This document shows, in pieces, positions 31,987-44,800 of a DNA stretch of 64,000 nt (the first letter of the stretch is position 1; each line of letters begins with the position of its first letter). This stretch comes from Diphasiastrum complanatum (lineage: Eukaryota; Streptophyta; Lycopodiopsida; Lycopodiales; Lycopodiaceae). The stretch is from contig CM055098.1 of assembly GCA_029204225.1 (NCBI GenBank), forward strand, positions 8,969,746-9,033,745, given 5' to 3'. Both the position numbers and the translations under genes were made by a program. The notes beneath the pieces are model-generated. The model was not told the DNA's origin, ran no database searches, and worked only from the letters and a program-made list of their open reading frames with translations.

Positions 31987-34002
31987 ATGGCCTCCTCATC
32001 CTCTGAAGACACTGGCACCAAACAGGTGATCCAACGTGAAATCCTCGAGGCCACACAGATTTGGCCCTTACCCTTTGACGCTCTGATATTAACACAACGG
32101 CCAGCAAACAAATGTGTGGCACTGCCTCTACATCCTCATCTCCACCTGCTACCCGAAGACGCGCCTCCACGACCGCACTAACCACTCCATCAACCAATGC
32201 CACTTCTTCTTCCGTGCAACCCCCCACTCCGATCTCTATTGTCGCTACCTCTCTTCCTGTTTCATCCACAACTGTTTCTGTTTCCATCCTCATTTCCTGT
32301 TGCTTCCATTTCATTTAATCCTTCTGATTCTCAATTGTCTCCAGACACTCTGGCGTGGATGCAAGTCATCAATTTTTCACCCCCACGCCAGACACTTTCT
32401 GCTCCATCCTCACCTTCTTCCATACTCCACACCACCCTTCAGTTCCCCTCTGTTCCTCCCATCCTCTCGTTCGAACAAACCGTCCTCACCCATGTTTCCA
32501 CAGTTGCTTCTCAAACCCCACCTGCTTCGCCAACAAAGGTTGTCGAGAGCAACCAACCGTTGCTTGATGACGCATTTGTCCAAACAGTTTTCATACCATC
32601 GCCAAATTGGGCTGATCCTACTGCCCCAGATGGCATCAGGTCCAATGAGAACCTGATAGAAGATGATGACGACGGTACTCCACAAGTCGTTGGGGCCGAT
32701 ACAACACAAGCCCCTACCAGTGCCAGTGTACCGGCTGCTCCCACAGACTTAATGACGGCATACCAGACTCTGAGAAAATACATCCTGGATGCAGTAGCAG
32801 CCAAAGCTATCTTGGAAAGCAGGGTACTACACCTGGCAACAAGCAACACACAGTTGCAAGCAGAACTCACCAAGCTGTAGGCAACATGAACAAGAAGGGC
32901 ACCAGGAGATCGCCAAGCTGCAGCAAAAGGAAGAGGGCCTCAATAATTATATCCAAAGCCTCTCCAAAGCGCTGACAGAGGCCTCCACGAAGGTGCGAGA
33001 GCTTCAATCTAAAGCATCCCAATGGCTTGCTCCCATCCATGTGCAACTAAACCTTTTGGAAGCAGAGAATACGCGCCTGGGGATGGAGGTCAAAGCCCTA
33101 CAAGATGAAAAGCTCGTCTGGTTAGCCCAACCTGCACCAGACTCAAGGCCGCTCTCTCAATCAGAAATGAATCTTCTTCGGCGTCAGGTGCAGGTTTATA
33201 GCCAAACCTTAAATAGCTACGAGGTGGAGTTCAACAAATATCGGACAAGCGCAACTCACGAGCTCGCCCAGGCCAAACAAGCCCTCAAGACTTGCCAAAA
33301 ATTCATGGAAACGAAGGCCCAGCCCACCCCTGTGGTAATTCCACCGCCACCTAATTTTGACGCTGCATAGGCCAGTACTAGCCAAGACCAAAGCCAGCAG
33401 GCAGTAGGGAGATTCACCCAAGATCAAGGGTCCGAAGGCCAAGACCAAGGACAAACGAATACGGCTGCTGAGACGCGAGACCAGGGCCAAGGTGTTGATA
33501 CCAGCCAAAGCCAAGCCACATCATCCAGAGGTTCGCGCACGATATCTGCCAACTGGGCCTTTCGAAGACCAAAGTCCGTGGAGGAGAAAATCAACAAATT
33601 TCTATCAAAGTATCCTCACGAGTCATCAAGAGGCGGCTGGAAAATATCATTTTCAGCTCAGACAATAAAGGGCAAGAAACTGCAAGCATTACCCACCCTC
33701 CAACCACAACCAGAGTGGCGTCAGCAGTTGTTCGAAAGAGACCCTTCGGCCATCAGGGCCTACGTGATGAGTTCGCAACAATTACGGGTGAACGCGCACT
33801 TCCTGCCATGTACACGATAATCCAAATGGGCGGAATGCGGCACCCCTCTAGACAAGATCACACTGCAAAATTTTAATTGGCCGATCATACCATCAGAATA
33901 TGGTTGGACTATGGATGTAGATGCCAGAAGGGCTCTCACCACGTTCGCAAATCAATATATCAACTGTCCCGATCCAACAATCCGCGCTAACCCTTGTTGA
34001 CA
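31987..34002 (+). pseudogene. Coiled-coil ORF in extra-ORF / env-like position of a Gypsy element, function unknown
   Basis: From ATG 31987 (MASSSSEDTGTKQ) the product would have been about 670 residues. It would comprise a Ser/Thr/Pro-rich low-complexity part (about 32110-32560), an acidic stretch near 32660, and a long heptad-type coiled coil (about 32780-33310, e.g. NTQLQAELTKL, LEAENTRLGMEVKALQDEK, LLRRQVQVYSQTLNSYEVEF). A Gln-rich segment (QDQGSEGQDQGQ, about 33420-33500) and a globular C-terminal part (WAFRRPKSVEEKINKFLSKY; YGWTMDVDARRALTTFANQY) follow. Frameshifts near 32110, 32300 and 32880 and in-frame stops at 33368 and 33818 break it. The frame closes at 34000-34002 inside LTR-like sequence. 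It follows an integrase tail, hence the env-like position. I do not recognise the family. Confidence 0.55.
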
Positions 34003-34041
34003 GGCGGGAGGTCTACACTAAGCAAGATCTTCGACCCTACG
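33989..34041 (+). repeat. LTR-end fragment in plus orientation
   Basis: TAACCCTTGTTGACAGGCGG through GATCTTCGACCCTAC matches the last ~53 bp of the minus-strand LTR at 37874-38698, but points the opposite way. TGGTAGC follows where the other copy has TGGCGTC (its PBS). Confidence 0.75.
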
Positions 34042-34214
34042 ATGGTAGCTCGAGTTCGGACAACAAGAGAATCAAAGCTGCATCTAGAGCTTTTTCTCTT
34101 CTCCCTCCTACCTTCAAACCTCTTTCATATTCTGCTTTCAATTTCTTTGAAACTTTCATTCCAACTTATCTAGTCCCTTCACCTTCCTCCTCTCAACCTC
34201 CTCCTAGTCGAATT

Positions 34215-36579
34215 TTGAGACCCCATCATATGCAGATGGAGATTCAACTATATCCATGACTACAAAAGTAATCACAAACTGCATGCCTGCTATCCTTACG
34301 GGGATATCGACAACTACACCTTTTGGTTTCACACATGATTGATCTGCTGATGGCGAATCTTTCAGGCTTCAACCCTTGCAAACCCCATTTTTCATACAAA
34401 GTAGTGGAGATCAAATTGACACCCAATCCTCCATCTACCACTGTTGCCTCGTCCTTGTCCTCATCCACTGTTGTCTCGTCCTCGTATCTCTTGTGTTTGA
34501 TTGGTAAAGTGATGTTGTGTTTCTCACTTTTCCATGCTGCTCCGATGTGGAGGACGTTACTTGTTTCTTCATAGCCCGTACAATATATGGGTTCAGGGCT
34601 ACTGGCCCCTCATCCGCTTTGGCCCATTCAACTAGAAGGCTTTTTGCTTGTGGTGCAATCCGCAGTAGTTCTCCGAGTGGTAAACTAACACGGCTTGACA
34701 GTAAAAGTGTGAGTCTTTCAGTGCGTGGTTCCTCGGGCTTCACCATGTGAAAAGGTGGTTCATGTTGGTGCAACCAATCATTCTGATCAGTGCGCAGTGG
34801 TGAGCCCGCTTGCCATATCCGTTCGATGCCAACTGGAGGTTCCGTGGGATTGTCTCTTTCTTGCTCTTTTTCCTCCGCTTGTGCTTTATGTACCCAGTGT
34901 CTTATTTTCTAGTACTGGCTTCTTTCTTCTCTCACATTCGGATATGGCGCGGAAGTTGAGGGTTGGTCGCCAGTGATCGATGGTGGTGGTGAGTAAGCCA
35001 CTTCCTTCCTCTTCTGTGCTCGCGTAACAGCTAACACAGGAGCGTGGAATTGTCGTCCTTCCGATGGCATCCCTACTGGAACTGTTGGTTGTTGTATTGC
35101 AATGAAGTTAAGAGGTGCACTGGTTCCAGGTTTAAATGGACAATTCTTGTAACAGTGCCCATAACCACATTCTCGGCCTAAGGATGTATATTGTCCCTTG
35201 TAGGAACATTCCACAATTTTGTGTCCTTCGTCGCATCCGTAGCAGCCATAATTTCTTCTACCTTGATGTTGAGTTTGAGCTGCATAGGCCGCAACATATT
35301 CATTTATGACAGGATCCATAAATGGTTCATCTGGTCTGTACCATTGTTGCTGCTCAGGTTGAGGTGGCATGTGCATCTCTGGTTCCGCTGATGTCAGGTG
35401 TACATGGGCCACTTGTTGATTGGCTGGCCCTGGTGGTGCATGTAAGGCCATACGTTGTTGTTGATTCGGTGCGCCGTACCTTGGTGCCGCGTTGGGTGCC
35501 CCTTGATGGTAAGGATAAGAAGTCTGATAAGGACTTCTCTTCTATTGAACAATTTGGGAGTTAAACGAGCAAAATGTTGTATCGTACGATGTTGCATTGT
35601 ACAGATGGCAGAATCTATGTGTCAGTCTCAGATTTTGCTTTAGGACTGGACACTCGTTCGCTATATGGTTTTACGTGCACACTGAACACCATAAATTCTT
35701 CCGTCTTCGATACTGCAGCTGGTTTGGTTCCGTTTGATGTGGCGTTACTGCTACAGCTCCTTGTAAGGCTTTCAGTTTCTGGTCAAACTACGTCGTAAGT
35801 TGTTTCATCTACTGTTTGTGTAATTTCGTCATTTGCTCCAACAACAGTTCTGTGGATAGAGCGGATGCATTTGATGATGATGATGCTAACGAGGGAGTAG
35901 GGGTGTGGGTAGATGGATATTCGTTGTCAGATCCATCATCCTCTTCCCTGATGGCATCTTCCATAGCTTCTTGCAAAGTAGCGTACTGCTCCCGTCGTTT
36001 CAGTTCTCTTCTGATGCTTCGTGGTAGTCCAGCTAGGAACCACATGATCACCGCGTAATCAGGAGTTAGGGCTGCACTGCACTCGGATCGTAAGTGTTTG
36101 ACCCGCTCAATATAGTCCATGACCCTTTCTTGTTTTTCCGTCTTGACTTTGCTCAGCAGGAGGAATGGGTCTTCTAGGAACTTTTTTGGTTTAAAGCGCG
36201 TAATGAGAGCCGCTTTAACCGCTTCCCAGGTAGATTTTTCTTCCTCTGACAGGTTGAAAAACCAATCCTGAACCACTGCCAATAAGGACATGGAGAACAA
36301 CATCAGCTTCTGCACAGGTGTCCATTCGCCGTAGATTTCACAAGCTTGCTCATAGATCTGGAGGAATCGGATGGGATCTGATGATCCGTCGTATTTTGGT
36401 ATTTCCATCTGTGGTGCTCTCCAGACTGCTTGCAAGGGAGCGACAGGTATGGGTTGGCCCATTGGATCCATTGGTGCTGGTTCCGGTTTTGCCTCTTGTT
36501 GTACAACTGCTAATCTGGGAAGGTGTGGTGCTTGATTTGCTATCCTTCGTGCTATTGATCGTTCTGATCTTAGACTCAT
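34215..36579 (-). pseudogene. Gypsy gag and protease remnant
   Basis: From ATG 36579 an open stretch of 256 codons (to 35809) holds the Gypsy capsid (retrotransposon gag) domain: EIPKYDGSSDPIRFLQIYEQ, VQDWFFNLSEEEKSTWEA, VMDYIERVKHLRSEC and FLAGLPRSIRRELKRRE. After a frameshift, 35451-34909 gives the zinc-binding part, with CYGCDEGHKIVEC and CGYGHCYKNCP, and a linker VLAVTRAQKRKEVAY. Another frame change leads to LLVEWAKADEGPVALNPYI (about 34640-34590) and then protease VDGGLGVNLISTTLYEKWGL (about 34440-34370), where the usual D-S/T-G is D-G-G. A 27-bp tandem repeat (34436-34488) lies just before the protease. Nothing of RT or integrase remains on this side. Confidence 0.85.
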
Positions 36580-37873
36580 CTGATGGTGGGTTCCAAAGTG
36601 ATTGGATCTTGCTTATACAGTAGGATGCAGTCTGGATCTCAAGGATCTGATCGATCTGATTGGCCGGAAGTGAATTTTAGGCCTTTTGCGGTGGTTTTTC
36701 CTTGATAACTTCTTACTCCTTGCACTGATTGACCTGAGATTTTGACAGTAGCTGGAACTGATGCAGATCTTTCCACTGATCTGGTCTGCGAGGGTTCTCT
36801 TATGCGAGGGTTGGCTGTGCGAGGGTTCTTTAGCTGTTTTTACAAATAAAAAACATGATATCTCTCAGATCCTTGGGAAGTAACACTCGCAAGGCTCACA
36901 GTAGCTGGATCTGAATCAGATCTCACTATAGAATTCTCTACGAGAGTTAACTCTTGCAAGAAGTGAAAATTTCACTGTCTGCGAGAGTTCAAAACCACCT
37001 TTTTGGCTTGATCTTCACCAAATCTCAAAACTAACTCTCGCAGGCTTCATCGTTGATGGAAATTATCATTTTAAATTGATTGAGAGGGTCTGTGAGAGTT
37101 CTTACTGAAGGATTTGCTGGATCTTCACTTTTTAGTGATTTTTTTGCAATTAAATCCAATTTTCTGCTCATTAGAATCAAACTAACTCTCGCAAGCTCTT
37201 CTGTGTCCTGGTCTCACTGAGATGGAACGTCAGAATCCTCTATGAGAGTTCTTGACCACTAAAACTGAAAATTTTGTTGTCTGCGAGGGTTCACTGGTAC
37301 TTTCCCATGTTTTTTTTACTGGGAACTCTCGCACAGGCACTTAGACATCAAACTAACTCTTGCAAGCTTCTTTGTGTCCTAGTCTTACTAAGATGGAACT
37401 TCAGAGGGCGCTGCGCAAGTTCTTATGAAGATTTGATTTTTTTTGGATTTTTTCAAGGGTTTTTTGAATTTTTTATGATTTTTCTCTAATTTTTACAATC
37501 TGCTTGAAACTAACTCTCGCAGGCTTCTATGCAAGTCTAGGACAATACCCTGGAGTTGCTTCCAATCATGCAAGGGTTAATTCACACTGGCTGGAGATAT
37601 AAAAATCTAATGAGATTTTAGGCTCTTTTTTCCTCCAAAAATACAAATTGGTGTGTTTTTTGGATTTTTTGACTAGTTGGTTTGGGTTGCAACTGTTCAG
37701 GGCCTCCTCTACCCTCTCACACCTCCTCCTCTAGCTGTGAACAGTCCAAACACAAAAAAAATACAGAAAACTAACTCTAAACACCCAAAAATCTATCCAA
37801 AACTACTCTAAAAAGCAAGAAGATAATGCAGCTAAACTAATTAGTAAAAACCTATCCCCAACAATGACGCCAC
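36580..37873 (-). promoter_or_regulatory. Gypsy leader with PBS and decamer array
   Basis: Leader between gag and LTR. The PBS on the minus strand, TGGCGTCATTGTTGGGG (from 37872), resembles the tRNA-Asp type TGGCGCC. About fifteen copies of TGCGAG(A/G)GTT or its reverse complement AACTCTCGCA lie between 36786 and 37575, at intervals of about 15-90 bp and in both orientations. Confidence 0.75.
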
Positions 37874-38698
37874 TGTAGGGTCTAAGATCTTGCTTAGTAT
37901 AGCCCTCCCGCCTGTCAACAAGGGTTAGATCACTGGATAGATACCTAACTATGCATAGAGGCTATTTTTAGTTAATTTCCTACTTTCTCCCTTAACTCTA
38001 TTCACCACTAACACTACCCTCCTTTAACTCTACTCCTCTACACTAACATTCATCATGCTTTTGAGTGAGGGGAAAGGATAGACAAGAAGAGGAAGATAGA
38101 AGAGAAGAGAGAAAGAGAGAGAGAGATGAGATGGAGGTTAGCTCAAATGCTCAATGTCATTGCTTATGGAGAAACCTTAACTAATTACAAACAAAAAGCA
38201 TGGAAGAAATGGAAATAACAAGAAAACACAACAATAGCATAAGCAAGATTGATTAGAAAATGAGGATGCTTGAGCTCTCAAAATAGTAGAGTCTCCTCCT
38301 CTCTATCAAGCATGCAAATAGTGTACAAATGGTGCCTTTTTATAAAATGGGGAAGGCCCTTGCCCCTCAATCCTATTGGCTAATATTCAGATTGATCCTA
38401 TCCATTCATCTTGGACCCAACTTGATCCAAGGGTCCACAAAAAGTACATTGGAAATCACAAGATTCATGTGAGTCCAAAATTGGACCCAACTCTAAAAAG
38501 TAAACTCTAAGTTTAAAATTGACTTTGGGCCTCAAGTTTTATTTTAATTACAAAGGCCCAAGTCTATTTTATTTTATTTACACTTTAGCTTGCGTGCTCA
38601 TTGGGCCATGGGCTTATACGCGTAGGATGTCATGCCCTCGCAACACATTTTATTGGATGATTTTATTTATTTACACTTTGTTGGGAATACCCCCAACA
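37874..38698 (-). repeat. Gypsy 5' LTR, 825 bp
   Basis: On the minus strand it begins TGTTGGGGGTATTCCCAACA (which can fold on itself) and ends CTTAGACCCTACA, followed by the PBS. Its right edge cuts into a gag remnant of opposite orientation. Its partner LTR is not found. Confidence 0.8.
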
Positions 38699-39499
38699 AC
38701 AGGACATTTTATGGTCGATTGTAAGGTTAAAAACCAATACCATGCTGAGTTTTCGGACTGTGTTCGCAAACACAATTTCAAAAATTGCCCAAAGCAACCT
38801 AACAGGATCCTACCCGCACGTCACATCTCTTTCGAACCAGTTAGAGTCCTCACTAGAGCTCAACACCAAAATCAACAACAATAGCTAAACATAGAAAAAC
38901 CAGCTGACCATACGGGAAGCTCTTTAACAGCTTTCACACTACCATGTGATTACCTAGACCCACGAGTGGAACAAAGGCAATACAAAGAATTCCGAGATGA
39001 GTTTCTGCAGGAGGAACAGAGCACGAACCTCACAACAGAGCAACCCCTACAGGGACTCGAAGTGTTTTCCGAACTTCTGTAGGCTCAAATCACAATGTCG
39101 TTCCATAGTGCCATAAAATCTTTCACCGGCCTCCAACGCTATATCCATAAAAGTTTTCAGCTGCCCAATATCCCAGATGAGCAACAAAAACTAGATGAGA
39201 TTCCAGAAATTCCTCATATTTCGATGAATTTGAGGAATATAGCTGTTGCTAAGGGGACTAACATCACCTTACCTATGCACTATAAAGATTATCCAGCAAT
39301 ATTCACTATTTTTGATAGTGGACCAAGCGTCAACATAATGGCTTTGTCACTTGAGCAGAAAAAGTCAATAAAAGAAAAAGAAAAAGAGACAGAGGAGCTA
39401 AAAGCCATGATGGTCGGGCATGTGATGGCTAGTTGTCCTGGATTTTCTAGATTTGTGAAATATTCATCTTGTTTGCATGAGCATGAGGTATCTTCATGA
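38699..39499 (+). pseudogene. Gypsy gag zinc-knuckle to protease remnant
   Basis: Plus-strand frame from GHFMVDCKVKNQYHAEFSDC through HNFKNCP (zinc-binding part) to VRVLTRAQHQNQQQ and a TAG (38882). A second ORF (39095-39499) carries a protease-like IFDSGPSVNIMAL near 39310-39350. It resembles the same region of the minus-strand gag at 34.9-35.5 kb, so the two elements are relatives. The upstream capsid is missing because the LTR at 37874-38698 is inserted there. Confidence 0.75.
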
Positions 39500-40490
39500 T
39501 AGTGTTGAGAATTACCAGAAGTGAGTATGTTATTTTGATGGTATGTTTAATCGTAGGAGTGATCGACAAAATGTATTGGTGCGGAGTCTTTATGGTGTCA
39601 ATGTTTTGTGCTCCTACGTCTGGATGTCCCCTTGGAGGTGGACCTAAGAGTGCCAGTTGAGATTGAGATTCATGCTTGGGTTGTCTTGGCAACTCTTGGA
39701 TATGAATTTGCGGATTGTTTCATGGAGGATATTGTTGGGATGGGTTCCGTGAAACAAATTGGTGTCTAGGAGGCTGGTATTGTCCTCCTGATTAGTCGTG
39801 AGATTAGTTCCTCGAGTTGTAGTAGCTGTAGAATGAGGTATGGCCCATGAAGTCGCAGATGTCGCATTTAATCAAGGAAGTATCTGGGACTGGTTGATAA
39901 TATGGGCACTCATTGCCAGTGTGCGCACCTCTACAATGAGGGCACCAGGTATTATCCTATCAGTGGGTAACTAACCTGGCATGGAGCTCTGTATAGACTT
40001 TAGTGTGTTTTGAAACTCTTTCGTGAGTTTCTCCATCTGCTGTTGGTGTTGCTGGTTAAGCAACTCCATCTGGATTTTCCATAATTGTTCTCGAGTTTTC
40101 TCATTTGATCTAGAGTAATGGATAGCACGGTGTGCTCGCCGTTCTCTTGGTTCATCAACATCCGATCCCTCGTCCTCTTCTCAGATGGCGTCAGACATGG
40201 CTTGTTTTAATGATGTGTATTCATAATTAGATCTAAGTTCACGTCTGATCCATCTGGGAAGTCCGACTAGAAACCGGATGATGAGCATGGACTCGGTGGA
40301 TTGTTCTTGTACTTGACTTTTTAATCATTTAAATCTTTCAATATAGTCACGTACTTTTTCGTCTTTTGTCATTTTGATATTGCTTAATTTGACAAATGGA
40401 CTCTCAATCAAACGAAATGGTTTGAATCACTTGATGAAGGCTTCGGTCCGACGAGCCTAGGTTGCTTTGTTCAATTTTTGATAGGCGTAG
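39500..40490 (-). pseudogene. Gypsy gag remnant
   Basis: Minus strand, right to left: FKPFRLIESPFVKLSNIKMT, VRDYIERFK, IIRFLVGLPRWIRREL and SLKQAMSDAI (about 40430-40190), the second half of the capsid domain. An acidic EEDEGSDVDEPRERR segment and a coiled Gln-rich tail (to about 39990) follow. Then a zinc-knuckle region WCPHCRGAHTGNECP and KCDICDFMGH lies near 39950-39850. Stops and frame changes throughout. Confidence 0.75.
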
Positions 40491-40545
40491 TCATGCATTG
40501 GAGGTAGGAAGTTTCCGCTATTCCATTACTCACCTATTTCCAACA

Positions 40546-41865
40546 TGGTATCAGAATGTTGATTCTTCTTCAAGCCCTAATACTATATTAGAGCGAAATG
40601 CTCTAATACTTGATATCTTTCGTGATATCAAATTATTCTTCGGTTCGAATCAATTTGTTTGGGTATCAGAGAACTGATTTCCAATTGTAACGCATCATTG
40701 TATCTTTCTCTTAATGACAATCGAACAATCGACAGTCTAAAATTCCATACGGATTCTCAAAGTAAAGCTGGTCTAATCGCAGACAAGCTGAATGGATCCA
40801 ATTATCATTTGTGGAATTTTAAGATGAAGACCTTGCCAATCACCAACGAGTGGTGGGATGTTGTTACAGGTATCGAAGTGAAACCTGAAGATGACACAAA
40901 AGACTCAAATGGAAATCGAAAGATGGTAAAGCTTTCGCGTTTATTATTTTCAATAGATCATATATCAAATTGGCTACATAGTTGAAGCTAAAACTTTCAA
41001 AGAAGTGTGGGACATCTTGAGCTCACTATATGATGTGAGAGACGTAACTACTAAGTTACATCTTCGAAGGAAATTCTTCACACTCAAGATGTCAAATGGT
41101 GATTCTCTTCAGAATCACGTTAACTAGTTTACGAATCTCTTGCAACAGATGGCCGTTGTCGGATCAGTCATAGACGACCAAGACGCAATTATGACATTAC
41201 TTTCAAGTGTGCTCTCTACATATGAAAACTGGGTGATGATCATCACGACACACTCAAATTTAACTCTTACCAGAGTTATCATTATGTTGCTGCAAGAAGA
41301 TAATTGAAGAAGTCAAGACACTTCGTCTAGCTCTTCGTCTCATGCTCTATACGTCAACAAGGGCTCGAAACGACAGAAGCCGAAAAGCTCCAAGCAGTCT
41401 GCATCGAATAAAAAACAGACTCAAAGTCAAGAACAATCATCAAATCTACATTCGTCGAAGAAGAAGATGTTTTACAGGTATTGCAAAAGCAATAACCATG
41501 AGATCCATGATTCCTGAATTCTCAAAGCGAAGAATGCAGCCAAGCAACTTGATCAACAAGCAAATACACTTACAGCATCTCCTGAAGTCAAAATAGATGA
41601 AGGCGCTTTTTTTTATCAAAGACAAATACGTGAATTCGAATAGTTCGTGATTTCAGGATTCCGGAGCTACTTAACATATGACCAATCATCGTGAGATTTT
41701 CCAATCTTATATGCCTTACAGCACAAAGAAGTATGTTCATCTTGGTGACGATAGTACTCACACTATCGAAGGTGAAGGTATTGTAAGATTGAGATTTCAG
41801 CATGATCAATTCAAAAGCCGAATATGCATGTTTGATCATTGTTTTTTATTGCTCTTGATTGTGTG
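40546..41865 (+). pseudogene. Copia gag-protease remnant with PBS
   Basis: TGGTATCAGAATG at 40546 after CAACA is a tRNA-Met PBS, so an LTR should end at 40545, but I could not find its start. Gag (UBN2 type) begins with ADKLNGSNYHLWNFKMKT (about 40780-40830) and continues as KTFKEVWDILSSLYDVRDV, KLHLRRKFFTLKMSNGDSL and LLSSVLSTYENW (to about 41240), with stops and one frameshift. A degraded zinc knuckle FYRYCKSNNHEIHD lies at about 41472, and a protease start DSGAT with HMTNHREIFQSY lies at 41660-41710. Pol beyond this is absent. Confidence 0.82.
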
Positions 41866-44800
41866 ATCCAAAGTTGCTAATCTAAATCAAGAAATTGATG
41901 ACTAGTTTTGCAATAGATTGGTGTATCAATCAATCAATAACTCTCGGAGTCTTTTGTAGGCTCATTCATGATCCTTAGTACTATACTTTTACATTGTCAA
42001 ATATTCTTTTGTTTTGACAAAGTGCCCAAGGAACCACATGTATTATTGCCATCAACTTGATAAAATACTCTCAAATTCGTAACCACGTCCATCAAGTCCA
42101 CATTTTACTACATTTCAATTAATTAAGACTACTATTTTTCTTTTCATTGCTTTGTATCATGTTGTTATGATAATTATAATTCATAGTTCTCTTCTTTGCT
42201 ATATGGAGAGCACAAAGTTAATGACTTAATAGCCACAAAACTACAACAAAATGCTGGCAAAGCAAAGGTGACTAAAGTATTGTGTCTATATAAACACCAC
42301 AATCAAATAATATGAAAATTGAATGATTGACAAGATTGCAATGATATTTTTTCTTGCAACTTTTTAATGGCACTAATGTTTTTAGTTAGTGCCATATTAG
42401 AGATGCTTTGTGAAATAACATAGTATCTTCATTCAAATCAAGATCCCTTCATGTCCACATTTATCTAGCATTCATGGTCTATACAAAAAGCTTGAGACAC
42501 ATTTGATATGGTTCTTGATGTTGTTGGTTAATATTTTTTATTTTTGCAGATGACTATCATTAATCAACAATTAAATTCTACTCATTGTATGTTGTGGCAT
42601 TTGATTGGTATTTGTGCATGTACAACTACTATTCTAGCATATGCATTTTGTCATTGACTATGTGACAAAAACGTTATAAACAAGGTCTCCAACATATCTC
42701 TACTTGGTAGTTTTATATTTTGCAATAGGACAATGTTTTTGTTAGCAGAGTGTAATGGAAATGTTTGAGACTTAATACACCAATGACCAAGGTGTAGCAC
42801 CAACTATTCTAATCGATATCTTAGAAGGTTTTCCTTCAAAGTATAATCTCTACTATGTCTATGTACGCCATTGTAGAAGATGCTTAGCAATTTTCTTGTA
42901 GAAGCACATGCTCACCAATGTTGTGTTAATATGCTTTTTGAAAGGAGATTGCTAATCGGTTAGCATTTCCATATGGGATGTCGTATGTGTGATGTGTGCT
43001 TATTATCATAAAGCAATTGTTGCAACAACTATTATTTTATGTTATTAGATGCACGTATGTAATCTAAAATGATTAACGTAGAAATAAATTTTGCATTTAA
43101 GTAGTTGATCAACTCATCATTTAGGTGTGTAAGTTATCAAGTATATTCATAGCTTGGTATGGTCAAATGTACAAACTGCACAAACAAAGGAATGTGTTGT
43201 AAAGTCAAAGTAATATCTTTGCTTTGGGTCAACAAGTCATGCAAAATTTTAGTATATAGCATTGGTGCTTGGCAAAAAGTCTTGTGACAATAGAGCTTTT
43301 GGTGTGAATCTTGGAGAATCGTCAATGGATCTAACATTTGTTTCAAGTTCAAATCAAAAGAGGGGAGTACAAAAGGCGTGATGTTCTCACTTACTTATCC
43401 TTATATTATCTTGATTGTTCATTGTTGCTATTTCATATTTTAATGTGATATGCTTACTTTGAGTGTAGGCACAACCAATCATGAACTTTGTCAAATGATA
43501 GATCTTGGAGATTTTCATTACTTCTTGATAAAAGAATGGATGGACCAAGTTACAATGGCAAGAAAGTGGTGTAGTTTCTATGTAGAAGAAGTTTTCATTT
43601 CGTAATCTCATTGCATGTAAAATCGATATAAGTGATATTGAAGCATCCTATATGTACATTAAGCTTTATATCAACTTTATATCAATTGAGATACATTTCT
43701 CAAGTCCCTTGGAAAGCATAGAGATAAAGAAAAGAGGACAAACCTTAAAAAGGTAACAATCCTTACGGGAAAATCTAAGTTGGACTTGAGGGGGACTATA
43801 AAAATATGCAAATAACAACTTAAACCAATATTGGAGGCCAAACTTGGGGACACACCCCTTTCCAAACTGAGGGCCTCACATGCGAGAAACCAACAAGGAA
43901 AGGGCCAAAATATGCCCTCCAATAACATTCATTTACCTAGTTTAAAAGTTAAGTGGTCATGGCTAGATTTAGATGCGTCTAGAGCATTGGTGTAAATAGA
44001 TGGCTGAGATGAGCATATGGCCAAGTGGTAACTCGATCTAGAAGGTTCCAAACATGAGCTCCATAAAACTATAGATAGGGCTCAGCCCTCATTTGTTATC
44101 TTGATGTTGTTTTGATCAAAACTACGAAAATGAGGTGTTCTACACTTGGACTACACTGTCAAGTTTCTCTCTCAAGTATTGTAATTTCCATGTCCATAGA
44201 TGAATAGTAGTACATGAATGAAATGTATGTCTTATCATGGATGTGATTTTTACCATGTACAAAACTCATGCTATCAATTTTGTGTGGATTGACTAAGCTT
44301 TTGAAGGATAAATCTTGATGCATTGTTATTTGGTAAAGATTGATTGAATCTTGGCGCTTAGGATTTTTCCTTTTGTGTATGAAAGTTTCACAAGTCCCAA
44401 TAATGAGCATGACTATGACATCTAAGTTCAGTAGACATTAAGATACATTGCATGTCCATTGATTAATTCAGCCAATTTCATCATAAAGGTCATTGTACAT
44501 TTTATGTGAGTCCACATGCTCAATGGAGGGCCAATGAAATAATGTTAGCTTTTGAAATTACCATCGATGATTTTGGTCCCCGTTAGAAAAGAATTTTTTC
44601 TCCAAAAAAAGAATTTAAGTTTTGTGGAAAAAAATCTCACATTGTGAACTTCTTGGAATTCTTGACATCGTCAATATAAGCTATGTTAACTTAGGTGTTG
44701 ATTACTTGCTCCTATGCATCTCCATCCAATACATGATGCTTTCCATTGGGGTGGGGTTGACTTTAGTAACAATCGTAGTGTCAAGTTGATCTTGCTCACG

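Noticed and set aside
31870-33942. Minus-strand ORFs of up to 120 codons opposite the coiled-coil ORF
   Set aside because: Shadows of the plus-strand frames; no motif of their own.
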